DNA of 56,120 nucleotides from Arthrobacter sp. (GTDB lineage: Bacteria > Actinomycetota > Actinomycetes > Actinomycetales > Micrococcaceae): positions 1 through 56,120 of the forward strand of contig JAPLAM010000109.1 of NCBI GenBank assembly GCA_026393275.1. Reading direction: 5' to 3'. Position numbers and translations under genes: made by a program. The stretch's first letter is position 1; each line of letters opens with the position of its first letter. Shown one piece after another: positions 7,848 through 16,348 of the stretch. A model generated the notes under the pieces. It ran no database searches and was not told the DNA's origin. It saw only the letters and a program-made list of their open reading frames with translations.

Positions 7848-8717
7848 TCAGGATATTTGGGATGCCGCTGCGGACGGTTCGAGGTCCGCGACGGTGAGCG
7901 GGTGCGCGGGAGCATCCGGGAAGGGGAAGGCCGTGGTCACTGCAAGATCCGGACCCACGTGCACCAGTTCCCCGGGCGCCATCGCGTGCCAGCCCGGGTT
8001 GTGATCCATCGGTTCGGTGGCGATGAGGACGTGTGAAGAACGGGCGAGGTCTTCACTGCGGGCGTGGATGCGGTGGCTCCGTGCTTCCAGAGGAGCTGCC
8101 GGTCCGTAGACGCGCGACGGGTCGCTGTGCAGGAGATGCAGCTCGTGGGTGGCCGGGAACCTGACCGCCCACAGATCCGTCGCCGTCGTCAGAATGAGGT
8201 TCAGGCTGTAGACCGGCAATCGCTCGGCGACCCACGTGATGGCGCGGGTGATGCCCTCTGTGACGTCCCCGCCAGCCCTCCGGCTCTCGGCGGTAATGAG
8301 GGCGAAGAGGCGTTCGCTGTCGGTCTCGCCGTGCACGAGGTCGGCGACCCCGAGCCCGGTCAGGTGTTGATCGAGCTGCCCGAGGCCACCGAAGGCGCCG
8401 TTGTGGGCGAACAGCCGGCCGTCCTGCTCAAACGGATGCGTGTTGACCATGGTGTGCGCGCCGGTGCTGGCATAGCGGACGTGGGCCAGGAACGTGGTGC
8501 TCTTCAGATTCCGTGCCTCGCGTGCGAAGGCATGGTCCTCCCAGGCGGCGAGCGGCTGCTTGGCCACATGGGCTCTGCCGTCCGCGTCGTAGGTGCCGAT
8601 GCCGGTGCCGTCGGGTTCCCTCCGGCTCTGGTTTGAGAGGCTGTCCGGGGCGTCCAGGAGCCAGAACGTCGCACGGACGGGTTGCGGGCCTGCATGCAGG
8701 CCAAACAGTCGGCACAC
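7848..8717 (-). CDS. Class II glutamine amidotransferase (EgtC-like)
   Basis: 289 aa. The mature enzyme would start at the catalytic Cys2 (MCRLFGLHAG). The glutaminase pocket is visible in REPDGTGIGTY, TTFLAHVRYASTGAHTMVNTHPF, FAHNGAFGG and GETDSERLFALI. No synthase domain is attached, so it resembles stand-alone EgtC/YafJ hydrolases that cleave gamma-glutamyl amides. The start is GTG (8715-8717) after AGGGAGCC. It follows the glutamate decarboxylase gene by 27 bp on the same strand and is probably in one operon with it. No ergothioneine genes are nearby, so an EgtC role is unlikely. Confidence 0.85.
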   Translation of the reverse strand: MCRLFGLHAGPQPVRATFWLLDAPDSLSNQSRREPDGTGIGTYDADGRAHVAKQPLAAWEDHAFAREARNLKSTTFLAHVRYASTGAHTMVNTHPFEQDGRLFAHNGAFGGLGQLDQHLTGLGVADLVHGETDSERLFALITAESRRAGGDVTEGITRAITWVAERLPVYSLNLILTTATDLWAVRFPATHELHLLHSDPSRVYGPAAPLEARSHRIHARSEDLARSSHVLIATEPMDHNPGWHAMAPGELVHVGPDLAVTTAFPFPDAPAHPLTVADLEPSAAASQIS

Positions 8718-8744
8718 GATGGCTCCCTTGGCGGTGTCTGCTGG

Positions 8745-10145
8745 TTAGTGGTGGAAAGCTTGCGTTTTCCCGGTGGCGGGCATCGGTGCGGTAAGTGCGT
8801 CCAGGTAGGCGACCTCCTTCTTCAGGTCTGCCAGGAAACTGGATGCGAGATCCCGGGTGAAACCGTTACGGACGACGATTCGCTGCACCGTGATCTCGCC
8901 CAGCCCATCAGGCAGCGGGTAGGCCGGGACGAGCCAGCCGTTCATGCGCAGCCGTTCGGAGAGGTGGTGCAGGTTCCAGTTTCCGGTGTGGCCGTCGGTG
9001 AGCTGCCACGCGAAAACCGGGATGTCGGATCCGTCGCTCCAGAGGGTGAAGGGCTCCATCGCCCCGATTTCACCGGACAGATAGAGAGCCACGTCCCGGG
9101 AGGTGGCCTGGACCGACTTGTAGCCGGCGAAGCCGAGCCGGAGGAACAGGTAATACTGCAGCAGCACCTGGGCGCCGGGCCGCGAGAAGTTCAGCGCGAA
9201 GGTCGGCATGTCCCCGCCCAGGTAGCTGACATGGAAGATCAGGTCATCGGGCAGCGCCTGTTTATCCCGCCAGATGACCCAGCCGAGGCCCGGATACACC
9301 AGACCGTACTTGTGGCCCGAGGTGTTGATCGAAGCGACCCGGGGGAGTCGGAAGTCCCAGACGGTGTCCGGCTGCAGGAAGGGCGCAATCATGGCACCGG
9401 AGGCGCCGTCGACGTGGATCGGAATGTCCAGGCCGCGGCGGGCCTGGATTTCGTCCAGGGCCGCAGCGATTTTCTGGACCGGTTCGTAGGCGCCGGTGTA
9501 GGTCACGCCCATAATGGCGATGACGCCGATGGTGTTCTCGTCGACGTACGAGTCCAGGTCGTGGCCGTCGAGCATCTGGTGTTCCTTCGACACCGGAACA
9601 AAGCGGGGCTCCACCTCCCAGTAATTGCAGAATTTCTCCCAGCACACCTGCACGGCAGAGCTGAGAACCAGGTTGGGTTTGTCCGCCGGCAGGCCGGCTG
9701 CGCGCCTGGCATGCTGCCATCGGCGCTTCAAGGCCAGGCCGCCGAGCATGCAGGCCTCGGAGGAACCGATCGTGGAGGTGCCGATAGTCGCTGCCGGATC
9801 GGGTGCGTTCCACAGGTCCGCGAGCATCCGCCAACACCGCGTCTCGATCAGTGCCGTCTGCGGGTATTCATCCTTGTCGATCATGTTCTTGTCGAAAGTC
9901 TCGGCGTAAAGTCTTGATGCTTCGGGTTCCATCCAGGTGCCAACGAACGTTGCCAGATTCAGCCGGGCGTTCCCGTCCAGCATCGCCTCGTCGTGGACAA
10001 CTTGATAGGCGGTGGAGGGCAAGGACTCTCCGCCCGGGATCGTGAAGCGGGGGAACGTGGTGGATTCGCCCGGGCGGCTGAACAAGGGGTTCAGCTCGAC
10101 GACGGCGTCGGGATCCTGAGTCGATGTCCGGTGTGAACTGCTCAT
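8745..10145 (-). CDS. gadB: Glutamate decarboxylase (PLP-dependent)
   Basis: 466 aa, the same length as E. coli GadB. It removes the alpha-carboxylate of glutamate to give GABA and consumes a proton. The PLP lysine is K279 in ASINTSGHKYGLVYPG; IHVDGASGAMIAPF (243-256) holds the cofactor-binding Asp, and GTSTIGSSEACMLGG (122-136) the phosphate-binding loop. The C-terminus ends TQAFHH, with histidines like the pH-gating tail of GadB. The ATG follows AAGGAGCG. It leads a probable two-gene operon with the class II amidotransferase. No GABA antiporter gene is seen in the window. Confidence 0.93.
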   Translation of the reverse strand: MSSSHRTSTQDPDAVVELNPLFSRPGESTTFPRFTIPGGESLPSTAYQVVHDEAMLDGNARLNLATFVGTWMEPEASRLYAETFDKNMIDKDEYPQTALIETRCWRMLADLWNAPDPAATIGTSTIGSSEACMLGGLALKRRWQHARRAAGLPADKPNLVLSSAVQVCWEKFCNYWEVEPRFVPVSKEHQMLDGHDLDSYVDENTIGVIAIMGVTYTGAYEPVQKIAAALDEIQARRGLDIPIHVDGASGAMIAPFLQPDTVWDFRLPRVASINTSGHKYGLVYPGLGWVIWRDKQALPDDLIFHVSYLGGDMPTFALNFSRPGAQVLLQYYLFLRLGFAGYKSVQATSRDVALYLSGEIGAMEPFTLWSDGSDIPVFAWQLTDGHTGNWNLHHLSERLRMNGWLVPAYPLPDGLGEITVQRIVVRNGFTRDLASSFLADLKKEVAYLDALTAPMPATGKTQAFHH

Positions 10146-10381
10146 GGTTCGCTCCTTAGAAGTTCCCGCGGTGCTGGCGCGGTGTGCCCCGGCTCACGCT
10201 ACCGGCAGCACGCACAGAACCCAAGCCGTGCCCTCCCGCAGTTTGCGGCAGCAAGAATGCGCTGGCATGCGCTGGCACCACGGCGCACGAGATGGAGCCA
10301 TGCATTGAACCTGGAGGCTCCCGGGACCGTCTATTACTTCGAGCCAGACGTCCCTGTCGGGCCAGACCCGAGGAGTACACG

Positions 10382-10729
10382 ATGAAGAATCCTCGCCCCG
10401 TGTTGGCTATAGCAACACTGGGCACCACCCTGCTGCTGGGAGCATGCTTCGGCGGACCATCGGTGGCACCGGCCCCGTCGCCGTCCACCGTCACAACAGT
10501 CCCAGCCGCCGTGACACCCTCCCCGCAGCCCAAAGCGGGGACTGCGACCCCGGACCTAACGCCGACGCCGGTGGTTGCGCCGCCGGCTCCGGCACCGCCG
10601 CCGGTTGTTGCGCCGCCGGCTCCGGCACCGCCGCCGGTTGTTGCGCCGCCGGCTCCGCGCGCACCTATGGGAAATGATCGTGACGCGGACAATGCCGGAG
10701 GCCCGGACGATGGTGACGGCAACAGGTAG
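10382..10729 (+). CDS. Proline-rich lipoprotein, hypothetical
   Basis: 115 aa. The ATG at 10382 gives a basic start (MKNPRP), a hydrophobic segment and a lipobox LLLGAC ending at about C21, so I prefer it over an in-frame upstream start at 10184. The rest is low complexity: a Thr/Pro stretch, then repeats of VVAPPAPAPPP, then a charged tail with Asp-Gly residues. It resembles a surface spacer or wall-spanning anchor more than an enzyme. Its last 20 bp overlap the next lipoprotein gene. No function can be assigned. Confidence 0.6.
   Translation: MKNPRPVLAIATLGTTLLLGACFGGPSVAPAPSPSTVTTVPAAVTPSPQPKAGTATPDLTPTPVVAPPAPAPPPVVAPPAPAPPPVVAPPAPRAPMGNDRDADNAGGPDDGDGNR
10571..10657 (+). repeat. 33-bp coding tandem repeat (about 2.6 copies)
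   Basis: Units at 10571-10603, 10604-10636 and a partial at 10637-10657. The first two differ at one base (GTGGTT against GTTGTT). Each unit encodes VVAPPAPAPPP. The period is a multiple of three, so copy number can change without a frameshift. Confidence 0.9.
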
Positions 10730-11366
10730 CGCGCCGGCATCGTTGCCCCGGGGGCCGGCAGGCCGCAGCAGGGTGCAGTTGTTCGCCGGGGTAGCGGCGG
10801 CCACCGCGGTAATGCTCTTGGGTGGCTGCAGTTCCCGGGCGCCCAGCCGGATAGCAACGGCTGTGCCGCCCGCATCAACGCAGTTGGCCTGGTTTCAGGC
10901 GGCCCCCACCCCGGACGGGTGGAGCACAATGGAACTTCCAGACGGAACGGGAGTCTTGTCCGTCCCGCCCGAGGCGAGTCCGGCACAAAGCGATACTGGA
11001 AGCGTTTCCGCAGAAATCCGGGCGCCAAACGGTGACCTGCAGGTCTACCTCAACGCCACACCGCGGCAGGGGGACGAGTCACAGGCCAACTGGCCCCAGT
11101 TCCGCCTCGACCATCTCACGGGCGAACACGCCGCATCCGTGACCCGGACGGCTAGCCGGGACGGGATGGCGTTCCGCGGCGGCACCGGTTCCTGCGTGGC
11201 CGACAGCTACGTGACCAGCATCGGCGGCCACGAATACCGTGAGCTGGCGTGCCTCGTGGCAGGAACCCGGGGGAGTAGCGTCCTGGTGGTCGCAACTCCC
11301 GCCGAATCCTGGGACCGCTACAAACCTCTACTGCAGCAGGTGGTGGACTCTTATCAGGCCAAGTAG
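10710..11366 (+). CDS. Secreted lipoprotein, hypothetical
   Basis: 218 aa from the ATG at 10710, which follows GGAGGCCCGGACG; an in-frame ORF reaches further upstream but would run through the repeat of the preceding gene. A signal segment (VQLFAGVAAATAVMLLGG) ends in the lipobox LLGGC. The mature part includes PTPDGWSTMELPDGTGVLSVP and two cysteines (in GTGSCVADS and RELACLVAG) that may form a disulfide. It ends YKPLLQQVVDSYQAK, like small actinobacterial surface lipoproteins. It overlaps the upstream lipoprotein gene by 20 bp, so the two are probably translationally coupled. Confidence 0.7.
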   Translation: MVTATGSAPASLPRGPAGRSRVQLFAGVAAATAVMLLGGCSSRAPSRIATAVPPASTQLAWFQAAPTPDGWSTMELPDGTGVLSVPPEASPAQSDTGSVSAEIRAPNGDLQVYLNATPRQGDESQANWPQFRLDHLTGEHAASVTRTASRDGMAFRGGTGSCVADSYVTSIGGHEYRELACLVAGTRGSSVLVVATPAESWDRYKPLLQQVVDSYQAK

Positions 11367-11423
11367 GCGCCGCCAAGACTGACACCCGGCCGGCGGCCGC
11401 GCACTATTGGTCAGTAGTCCTGC

Positions 11424-13061
11424 CTAGCCGCCGGAGCTGGTGGCCTGGCAGGTTTGATCGTTGGCCGTCTGGGCGACCACGCCACCGGCGGCCTGGGCCG
11501 CTGGCGGTGTTGGTTTTGTGCCGGTGGTGAAATCTTCGCCGGCATAGAACTGGACGCCCTGGACGCCGGGTACCTGCTGAACGCTCGTGGGCGGCAGCCC
11601 GAATATCCCAGCGATGTCCGTGGCGACGTCGGCGAAGCCGGGTCCGTAGTAGACCATGCTTTGCGCCCGGGGCTGGGCCTGGATCCGGGCAAGTTTGGTG
11701 AAGCCGGCCCCGGTTATCTGCGCCCCGATTTCATTGCTCCGGCCTGACACGTTGGTCCCGTTGGCGACCGTGACGGGCTGGAGCGCCTTGTTGTAAGCCG
11801 GCGCTGCGGCCGTAGTGGCTGGATCCGTGGAAGGGGCGGTTGCCGGCGCGCTCTGGGTCAGGTCGGCGCTGCGGCGCAGGGCTGCGAACAGGTCTGTGGC
11901 CGCGGGTTCATTGAGCGCCAGCCGGTTGGGATCCGAAGCGGCCGGCACGGTGGGTACCGTGATGAAGTTGACCTTCGCCGGATCGATGTTCTTGAGCCGG
12001 CCGGCGAGGGTCAGCATCGTGGGGACCGAGGCGAGGCCCTCATCAACCGTCAAGTTTTTGGTCATGGTGTCGGCGATGGACAGGACCTTCTGGGGGTCAC
12101 CCAGGGTCCCTTCCGCCTTCAGCTTGCGGGTCAGGGAGGCCAGGAAAGACTGTTGGCCCTTGATCCGGCCCAGGTCCCCGCCGTCGGCGAAGGCGTGACG
12201 GGTGCGCAAGAAGGCCAGGGCCTGGTCACCCTGGACTTTGGAGGTCCCCTTGGGCAGCCGGAGGCCGGAGTCGGGGTCGGAGACGGCAGTGTTGACGCAG
12301 ACGTCGACGCCGCCGACGGTATTGGAGAGTTCCTTGACGGCGTTGAAGTCGGCCATCATGAAGTGGTCCACTTCCAGGCCGGTCAGCTTGTTCACCGTGT
12401 CCACGGCGCAGCCGATGCCGGCGTCGGCCATGGCGCTGTTGATCATCACGCTGCGGCGCGCGTCGTGTTGCTGGTTGGTGGTGTGGTCCGTGCAGGCCGG
12501 AACGTCCACGAGAAGGTCGCGCGGGAAGCTGATGACGTTGACATTGTTGTTGTCGGCGGAGATGTCCAGCAGCATCATGACATCGGACTGCCCATACCCT
12601 GAGGAATCGGCCGCGCTGCCGTACTGCCCGTTCTTCCCGGACCGGGTGTCACTTCCCAGTACGAGGATCTGCAGGCGGTCTTTGCCGTCGTCGACGGGCC
12701 CCTCTGTCCGGACACCGCCGGCACCGAGTGCGGAGGAGGTGATGTTCGACTGGAGGCGCCACAGCCAGTACCCGCCGAAGGCGAGAACTCCCAACAGCAG
12801 CACAACCGCGGCGAGGCCGGTGATCTTCAGCCAACGGGGCCGACGTCGGCCCGCCTGGTTGCGACTGCCCTCAACCAGGGTTCCATACCCCGGGTAGGGG
12901 ACAGGGGAGGACCCTCCCGATTGGGGGTCAGGCGTATGTGGACTCACTCTGGATATACCTCTCCGGGGGAACCTTGGGACCCGCCTATGATACTGACCGC
13001 TACTGGGAACTTCCTTCATGGGGCGACGGCGCGGTTGTGCGAGATCGTCACTTGTCGACAT
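11424..13061 (-). CDS. LytR-CpsA-Psr (LCP) family wall-polymer ligase
   Basis: 545 aa. A basic cytoplasmic N-terminus is followed by one membrane helix (about 80-100), the LCP domain (about 120-310) and a LytR_C domain (about 420-500). LCP signatures include LQILVLGSDTRSG, SDVMMLLDISADNNNVNVISFPRD and DQALAFLRTRHAFADGGDLGR. LCP enzymes attach teichoic-acid-like or arabinogalactan-type polymers to peptidoglycan outside the membrane. Gly/Ala/Thr-rich linkers separate the domains. The ATG at 13061 is preceded by GGGAG; an in-frame ATG 14 codons later is an alternative. It converges on the lipoprotein gene. Confidence 0.9.
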   Translation of the reverse strand: MSTSDDLAQPRRRPMKEVPSSGQYHRRVPRFPRRGISRVSPHTPDPQSGGSSPVPYPGYGTLVEGSRNQAGRRRPRWLKITGLAAVVLLLGVLAFGGYWLWRLQSNITSSALGAGGVRTEGPVDDGKDRLQILVLGSDTRSGKNGQYGSAADSSGYGQSDVMMLLDISADNNNVNVISFPRDLLVDVPACTDHTTNQQHDARRSVMINSAMADAGIGCAVDTVNKLTGLEVDHFMMADFNAVKELSNTVGGVDVCVNTAVSDPDSGLRLPKGTSKVQGDQALAFLRTRHAFADGGDLGRIKGQQSFLASLTRKLKAEGTLGDPQKVLSIADTMTKNLTVDEGLASVPTMLTLAGRLKNIDPAKVNFITVPTVPAASDPNRLALNEPAATDLFAALRRSADLTQSAPATAPSTDPATTAAAPAYNKALQPVTVANGTNVSGRSNEIGAQITGAGFTKLARIQAQPRAQSMVYYGPGFADVATDIAGIFGLPPTSVQQVPGVQGVQFYAGEDFTTGTKPTPPAAQAAGGVVAQTANDQTCQATSSGG

Positions 13062-13160
13062 GCCGGCTCCCGGCTGCGTGTGGCTGACATAGTTGACCTC
13101 AAGCCGTGGGGAGCGGAACCCGCGATATTGCAGGAGCGGCCAAAATCACTTCTACTTGAC

Positions 13161-13174
13161 ATAATGTTGATTAT
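13161..13174. promoter_or_regulatory. AT-rich palindrome in the LCP / ferredoxin-reductase intergenic region
   Basis: ATAAT-GTTG-ATTAT, with 5-bp arms, directly follows TTGAC (13156-13160). It lies in the most AT-rich stretch of the 282-bp divergent spacer (13062-13343). It could be an operator or part of a promoter; I find no convincing -10 partner. Confidence 0.3.
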
Positions 13175-13343
13175 CGGCACTTTGTCACTGGTGCTGGAAG
13201 CGGGGTTCGCACTGCCTTTCCGTAAGCCCGCCCGGCTGAGCAGACCCTTGGCCCTTCCGCGGCCAATTTCCCGGGCCTACACTCGATTCACCTGATCCGT
13301 TGCGGGTGTCTACGGGCGCAGCAGCAAGAGGAAGAAGTCAGGC

Positions 13344-14996
13344 ATGAGGCTCGTCGTCGATCTCACCAAATGCCAGGGGTACGCTCAGTGCGCCTTTCTT
13401 GCCCCGGACGTGTTCACGATCCAAGGGGACGAAGCCCTTACCTACGACCCGGATCCCGACGCCGGGCAGCGCACAAGGATTCGGCGGGCAGCCGCCGCAT
13501 GTCCGGTTCAGGCCATCCAGTTCGAGGAGCTGGATGCGGACCGACCGCCGTCGAGTCCGACCCGGCCGGCTCCGACCACAGGGACTGTTTCCGTCACAGC
13601 TGCCGGCTTCGAGGGCAACGGCGGCGCGTTCAAGCGGATCGGACGGATCGTCGTCGTCGGAGCATCAGTGGCGGGTCTGCGCGCGGCGGAACGGCTGCGG
13701 GAGGAAGGTTTTGCCGGCTCGTTGACGCTCATCGGCGAGGAACCTCACGAGCCCTACGACCGGCCGCCGCTCTCCAAACAGGTCCTGGCCGGGTCGGTGC
13801 CGTCGGAGGACACCTCACTCCCCCGCCACCGGGATATTGATGCCGTGTGGCGGCTGGGCGTGGCCGCGACGGGGCTGGATCTGCCCGCCAAACAGGTTCA
13901 GCTCGCCGACGGTGCACGGATTGGCTTCGACAAGCTGTTGATCGCCACCGGCGTGCGGGCCCGTGCCTGGCCCAATACGGCGGAGGCCTCGCTGGCCGGC
14001 GTTCTCACCTTGCGGACCCGGGAGGATTCCGCGACGCTGCGCGCCCTCCTGGCGGCCCGACCCCGCCGGGTGCTTGTCATTGGCGCCGGGTTCATCGGTT
14101 GCGAAGTTGCCTCGGTGTGCCGCGAGCTTGGCCTGCCGGTCACCGTGGCGGAAGCCGGCCCGGCACCGCTCAGTGCAGCGCTTGGCGGGGTGATCGGCGG
14201 AATCGCCGGGGAACTTCAGCTCGAGAACGGTGTGGATCTGCGCTGCGGCGTCCGGGTGGTGTCCCTCGAAGGCGACGCCGGGGGCCAACTGCGCCGGGCC
14301 CATCTGTCGGACGGCACCTCGCTGGAGATCGACGTGGCGGTGGCTGCGCTGGGGGCTGTCCGCAACGTCGAATGGCTGGCAGATTCCGGTCTGGCCTGCG
14401 GCCAGTGGGGTGTCGCGTGCGACGCCGGCTGCCGCGCCTTCGACGCCAACGGCCTGGTCACCGACGACGTCTTCGTCGCCGGCGACGTGGCGCGCGCGCC
14501 GCAGCCGATGTACGGCTACCAATTCCTCGCCGTCGAGCACTGGGGCAACGCGATCTCACAGGCGGAGGTCGCGGCGCACAACATGGTCAGCGGCGAGACC
14601 GAGCGGTGGCCGCACCTGGCGGTGCCCAAATTCTGGTCCGTCCAGTTCGGGACCGAAATCAAAAGCGTCGGTGTGCCCTCGGCCGCCGACCAGGTCGCCA
14701 TCGTCCAGGGATCGGTGGCCCTGCGACGCTTCGTGGCCGCCTATGGCTACAAGGGCCGCATCGTGGCCGCTGTGGCTTTCAATCAAAACAAGTGGCTCGA
14801 ATTTTACGAACCGCTGATCGAGCAAGCCGCTCCCTTCCCGCCGTCGTTCCACCACGTTGACTGCGCGGACGGCGGGCAGCCGGTGCCGGCGGGTTTCCCG
14901 CCCGCCGTCTCCCCCACCCAGGACGCGACCGTCGTTGTGACCGGTCACGACCCCAATGAGCGCCGTGCCCGCTTGACCCACCCCCGACGTCCGTGA
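13344..14996 (+). CDS. Ferredoxin fused to FAD/NAD(P)H ferredoxin reductase
   Basis: 550 aa. Residues 1-65 are a small P450-type ferredoxin with three cysteines, C10-x5-C16 and C53 followed by Pro, as for a 3Fe-4S cluster. After a linker, residues about 100-510 are a flavoprotein reductase: FAD site VVVGASVAGLRAAERL, NAD(P) site VLVIGAGFIGCEVAS and second FAD segment VTDDVFVAGDVARAP. It would move electrons from NAD(P)H through FAD and the cluster to a P450, and a P450 gene follows 65 bp downstream. The ATG follows AAGAGGAAGAAGTC. The fusion puts reductase and ferredoxin in one chain. Confidence 0.9.
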   Translation: MRLVVDLTKCQGYAQCAFLAPDVFTIQGDEALTYDPDPDAGQRTRIRRAAAACPVQAIQFEELDADRPPSSPTRPAPTTGTVSVTAAGFEGNGGAFKRIGRIVVVGASVAGLRAAERLREEGFAGSLTLIGEEPHEPYDRPPLSKQVLAGSVPSEDTSLPRHRDIDAVWRLGVAATGLDLPAKQVQLADGARIGFDKLLIATGVRARAWPNTAEASLAGVLTLRTREDSATLRALLAARPRRVLVIGAGFIGCEVASVCRELGLPVTVAEAGPAPLSAALGGVIGGIAGELQLENGVDLRCGVRVVSLEGDAGGQLRRAHLSDGTSLEIDVAVAALGAVRNVEWLADSGLACGQWGVACDAGCRAFDANGLVTDDVFVAGDVARAPQPMYGYQFLAVEHWGNAISQAEVAAHNMVSGETERWPHLAVPKFWSVQFGTEIKSVGVPSAADQVAIVQGSVALRRFVAAYGYKGRIVAAVAFNQNKWLEFYEPLIEQAAPFPPSFHHVDCADGGQPVPAGFPPAVSPTQDATVVVTGHDPNERRARLTHPRRP

Positions 14997-15061
14997 AGGC
15001 CCGTCCTGTGAGCTGGCAAAACGGGCGGAAGCCGGCCCCACCAGCAAGGAGAGATTTCGCC

Positions 15062-16348
15062 ATGACCCAGCCCAACGCCTGGGAGCAGATCCTCGACTAC
15101 TCCAACCGGGCCAACCCCTACCCGCTCTACGCCGAGCTCCGCCGCACCCCGGTAACGCTGCTGCCGGACGGTTCTTACCTTGTGAGCACCTACGCGGAGA
15201 TCGCCTCGCTCCTCCACGACCCGCGGGTTAGCTCCGACATCACCCGCAACCCCGCTGCCGCCGCGGCCGGCGTCACCGTGGGTGACGGCGGCGCTGAAGG
15301 AGCCGATGGCGCCGGCGGCGGCCCCGGCATGACGCCCACCTTCCTCAGCATGGATCCGCCGGATCACGACCGATTCCGCCGGCTCGCCATGCGCCACTTC
15401 GGACCGCCCAGGACGCCAGGCCGGGTCGCCGGGATGGAAGCGCGGATGAGGGACATCGTCACCGGGCTGATCGACGACATGGCGGGCCGCCGCAGGATCG
15501 ACGTCGTCGAAGACCTGGCGTATCCGCTCCCCGTCACCGTCATCTGCGAGCTTCTGGGCGTACCTCCCGGCGACGAACAGCGCTTCCGGATCTGGGTGGA
15601 CATTGCGCTGCAGTCGACGGATCCCCGGCTCGACCCGGAAACACAGCAAAAGAAGCGGGCCGAGGCAGGTGCGGAGCTGCGCTCCTACATGGAAGAGCTG
15701 GTCGAGGCCCACCGGCAGTCGCCGGGCACCGACTTGCTTTCGGCGATGGCGGCCGACGACGGCCCGGAAGGCCGCATGGAGGGCGACCAGCTCGTGAGCA
15801 CCGGACTTCTCCTGCTCATCGCCGGACACGAAACCACGGTGAACCTCATCTCCAACGGCGTACTGACCTTGCTCCGCCACCCCCGTGAGCTCGAGAGACT
15901 GCGTGATGACCCTGAGCTGGCGATCCCCATGGTCGAGGAGTTGCTGCGGTACGAGCCGCCCGTGCATTTCGTCCCGTTCCGCACGGCCCTGGACGATATC
16001 GACGTCGCCGGGACGACCATTCCCGCAGGCTCCTCGTTCACGCTGCTCCTGGCCGCAGGCAACCGCGATCCCGCCCACACCGACGACCCCGACGTCTTCA
16101 TCCCGGACCGGCGCAACAACCAACACCTCGGCTTCGGCGGCGGCGTCCACCTCTGTTTCGGCGCGCCGCTCGCCCGGTTGGAAGCCCAGATCGCCCTCAG
16201 CGAATTCGCCCGTCGAATCGAGAACTCGCAACTGGTCGACGATCCGCCCCCTTACCGGCCGAGTCCGTTCCTGCGCGGACCGTCCCACCTTCTGGTGGAC
16301 ATCGGCGGGATTGCGCCCAGGACGAGCGGTCAGGCCGCTCCGACGTAG
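15062..16348 (+). CDS. Cytochrome P450
   Basis: 428 aa, soluble. The heme ligand is C365 in HLGFGGGVHLCFGAPLARLE. The I-helix oxygen-activation motif AGHETT is at 254-259 and ExxR at 293-296 (EELLR). It hydroxylates or couples an unknown substrate with electrons from the fused ferredoxin reductase upstream. The ATG at 15062 follows AAGGAGAGATTTCGCC, which decides the start over an in-frame ATG at 14993. A Gly/Ala-rich insert (about 65-90) is unusual but does not disturb the core. Its 3' end overlaps the convergent UvrA-like gene by 19 bp. Confidence 0.93.
   Translation: MTQPNAWEQILDYSNRANPYPLYAELRRTPVTLLPDGSYLVSTYAEIASLLHDPRVSSDITRNPAAAAAGVTVGDGGAEGADGAGGGPGMTPTFLSMDPPDHDRFRRLAMRHFGPPRTPGRVAGMEARMRDIVTGLIDDMAGRRRIDVVEDLAYPLPVTVICELLGVPPGDEQRFRIWVDIALQSTDPRLDPETQQKKRAEAGAELRSYMEELVEAHRQSPGTDLLSAMAADDGPEGRMEGDQLVSTGLLLLIAGHETTVNLISNGVLTLLRHPRELERLRDDPELAIPMVEELLRYEPPVHFVPFRTALDDIDVAGTTIPAGSSFTLLLAAGNRDPAHTDDPDVFIPDRRNNQHLGFGGGVHLCFGAPLARLEAQIALSEFARRIENSQLVDDPPPYRPSPFLRGPSHLLVDIGGIAPRTSGQAAPT

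Noticed and set aside
13182..13190. TTGTCACTG as a PafBC-type promoter element
   Set aside because: One mismatch in the first block and no TANNNT at the needed distance.
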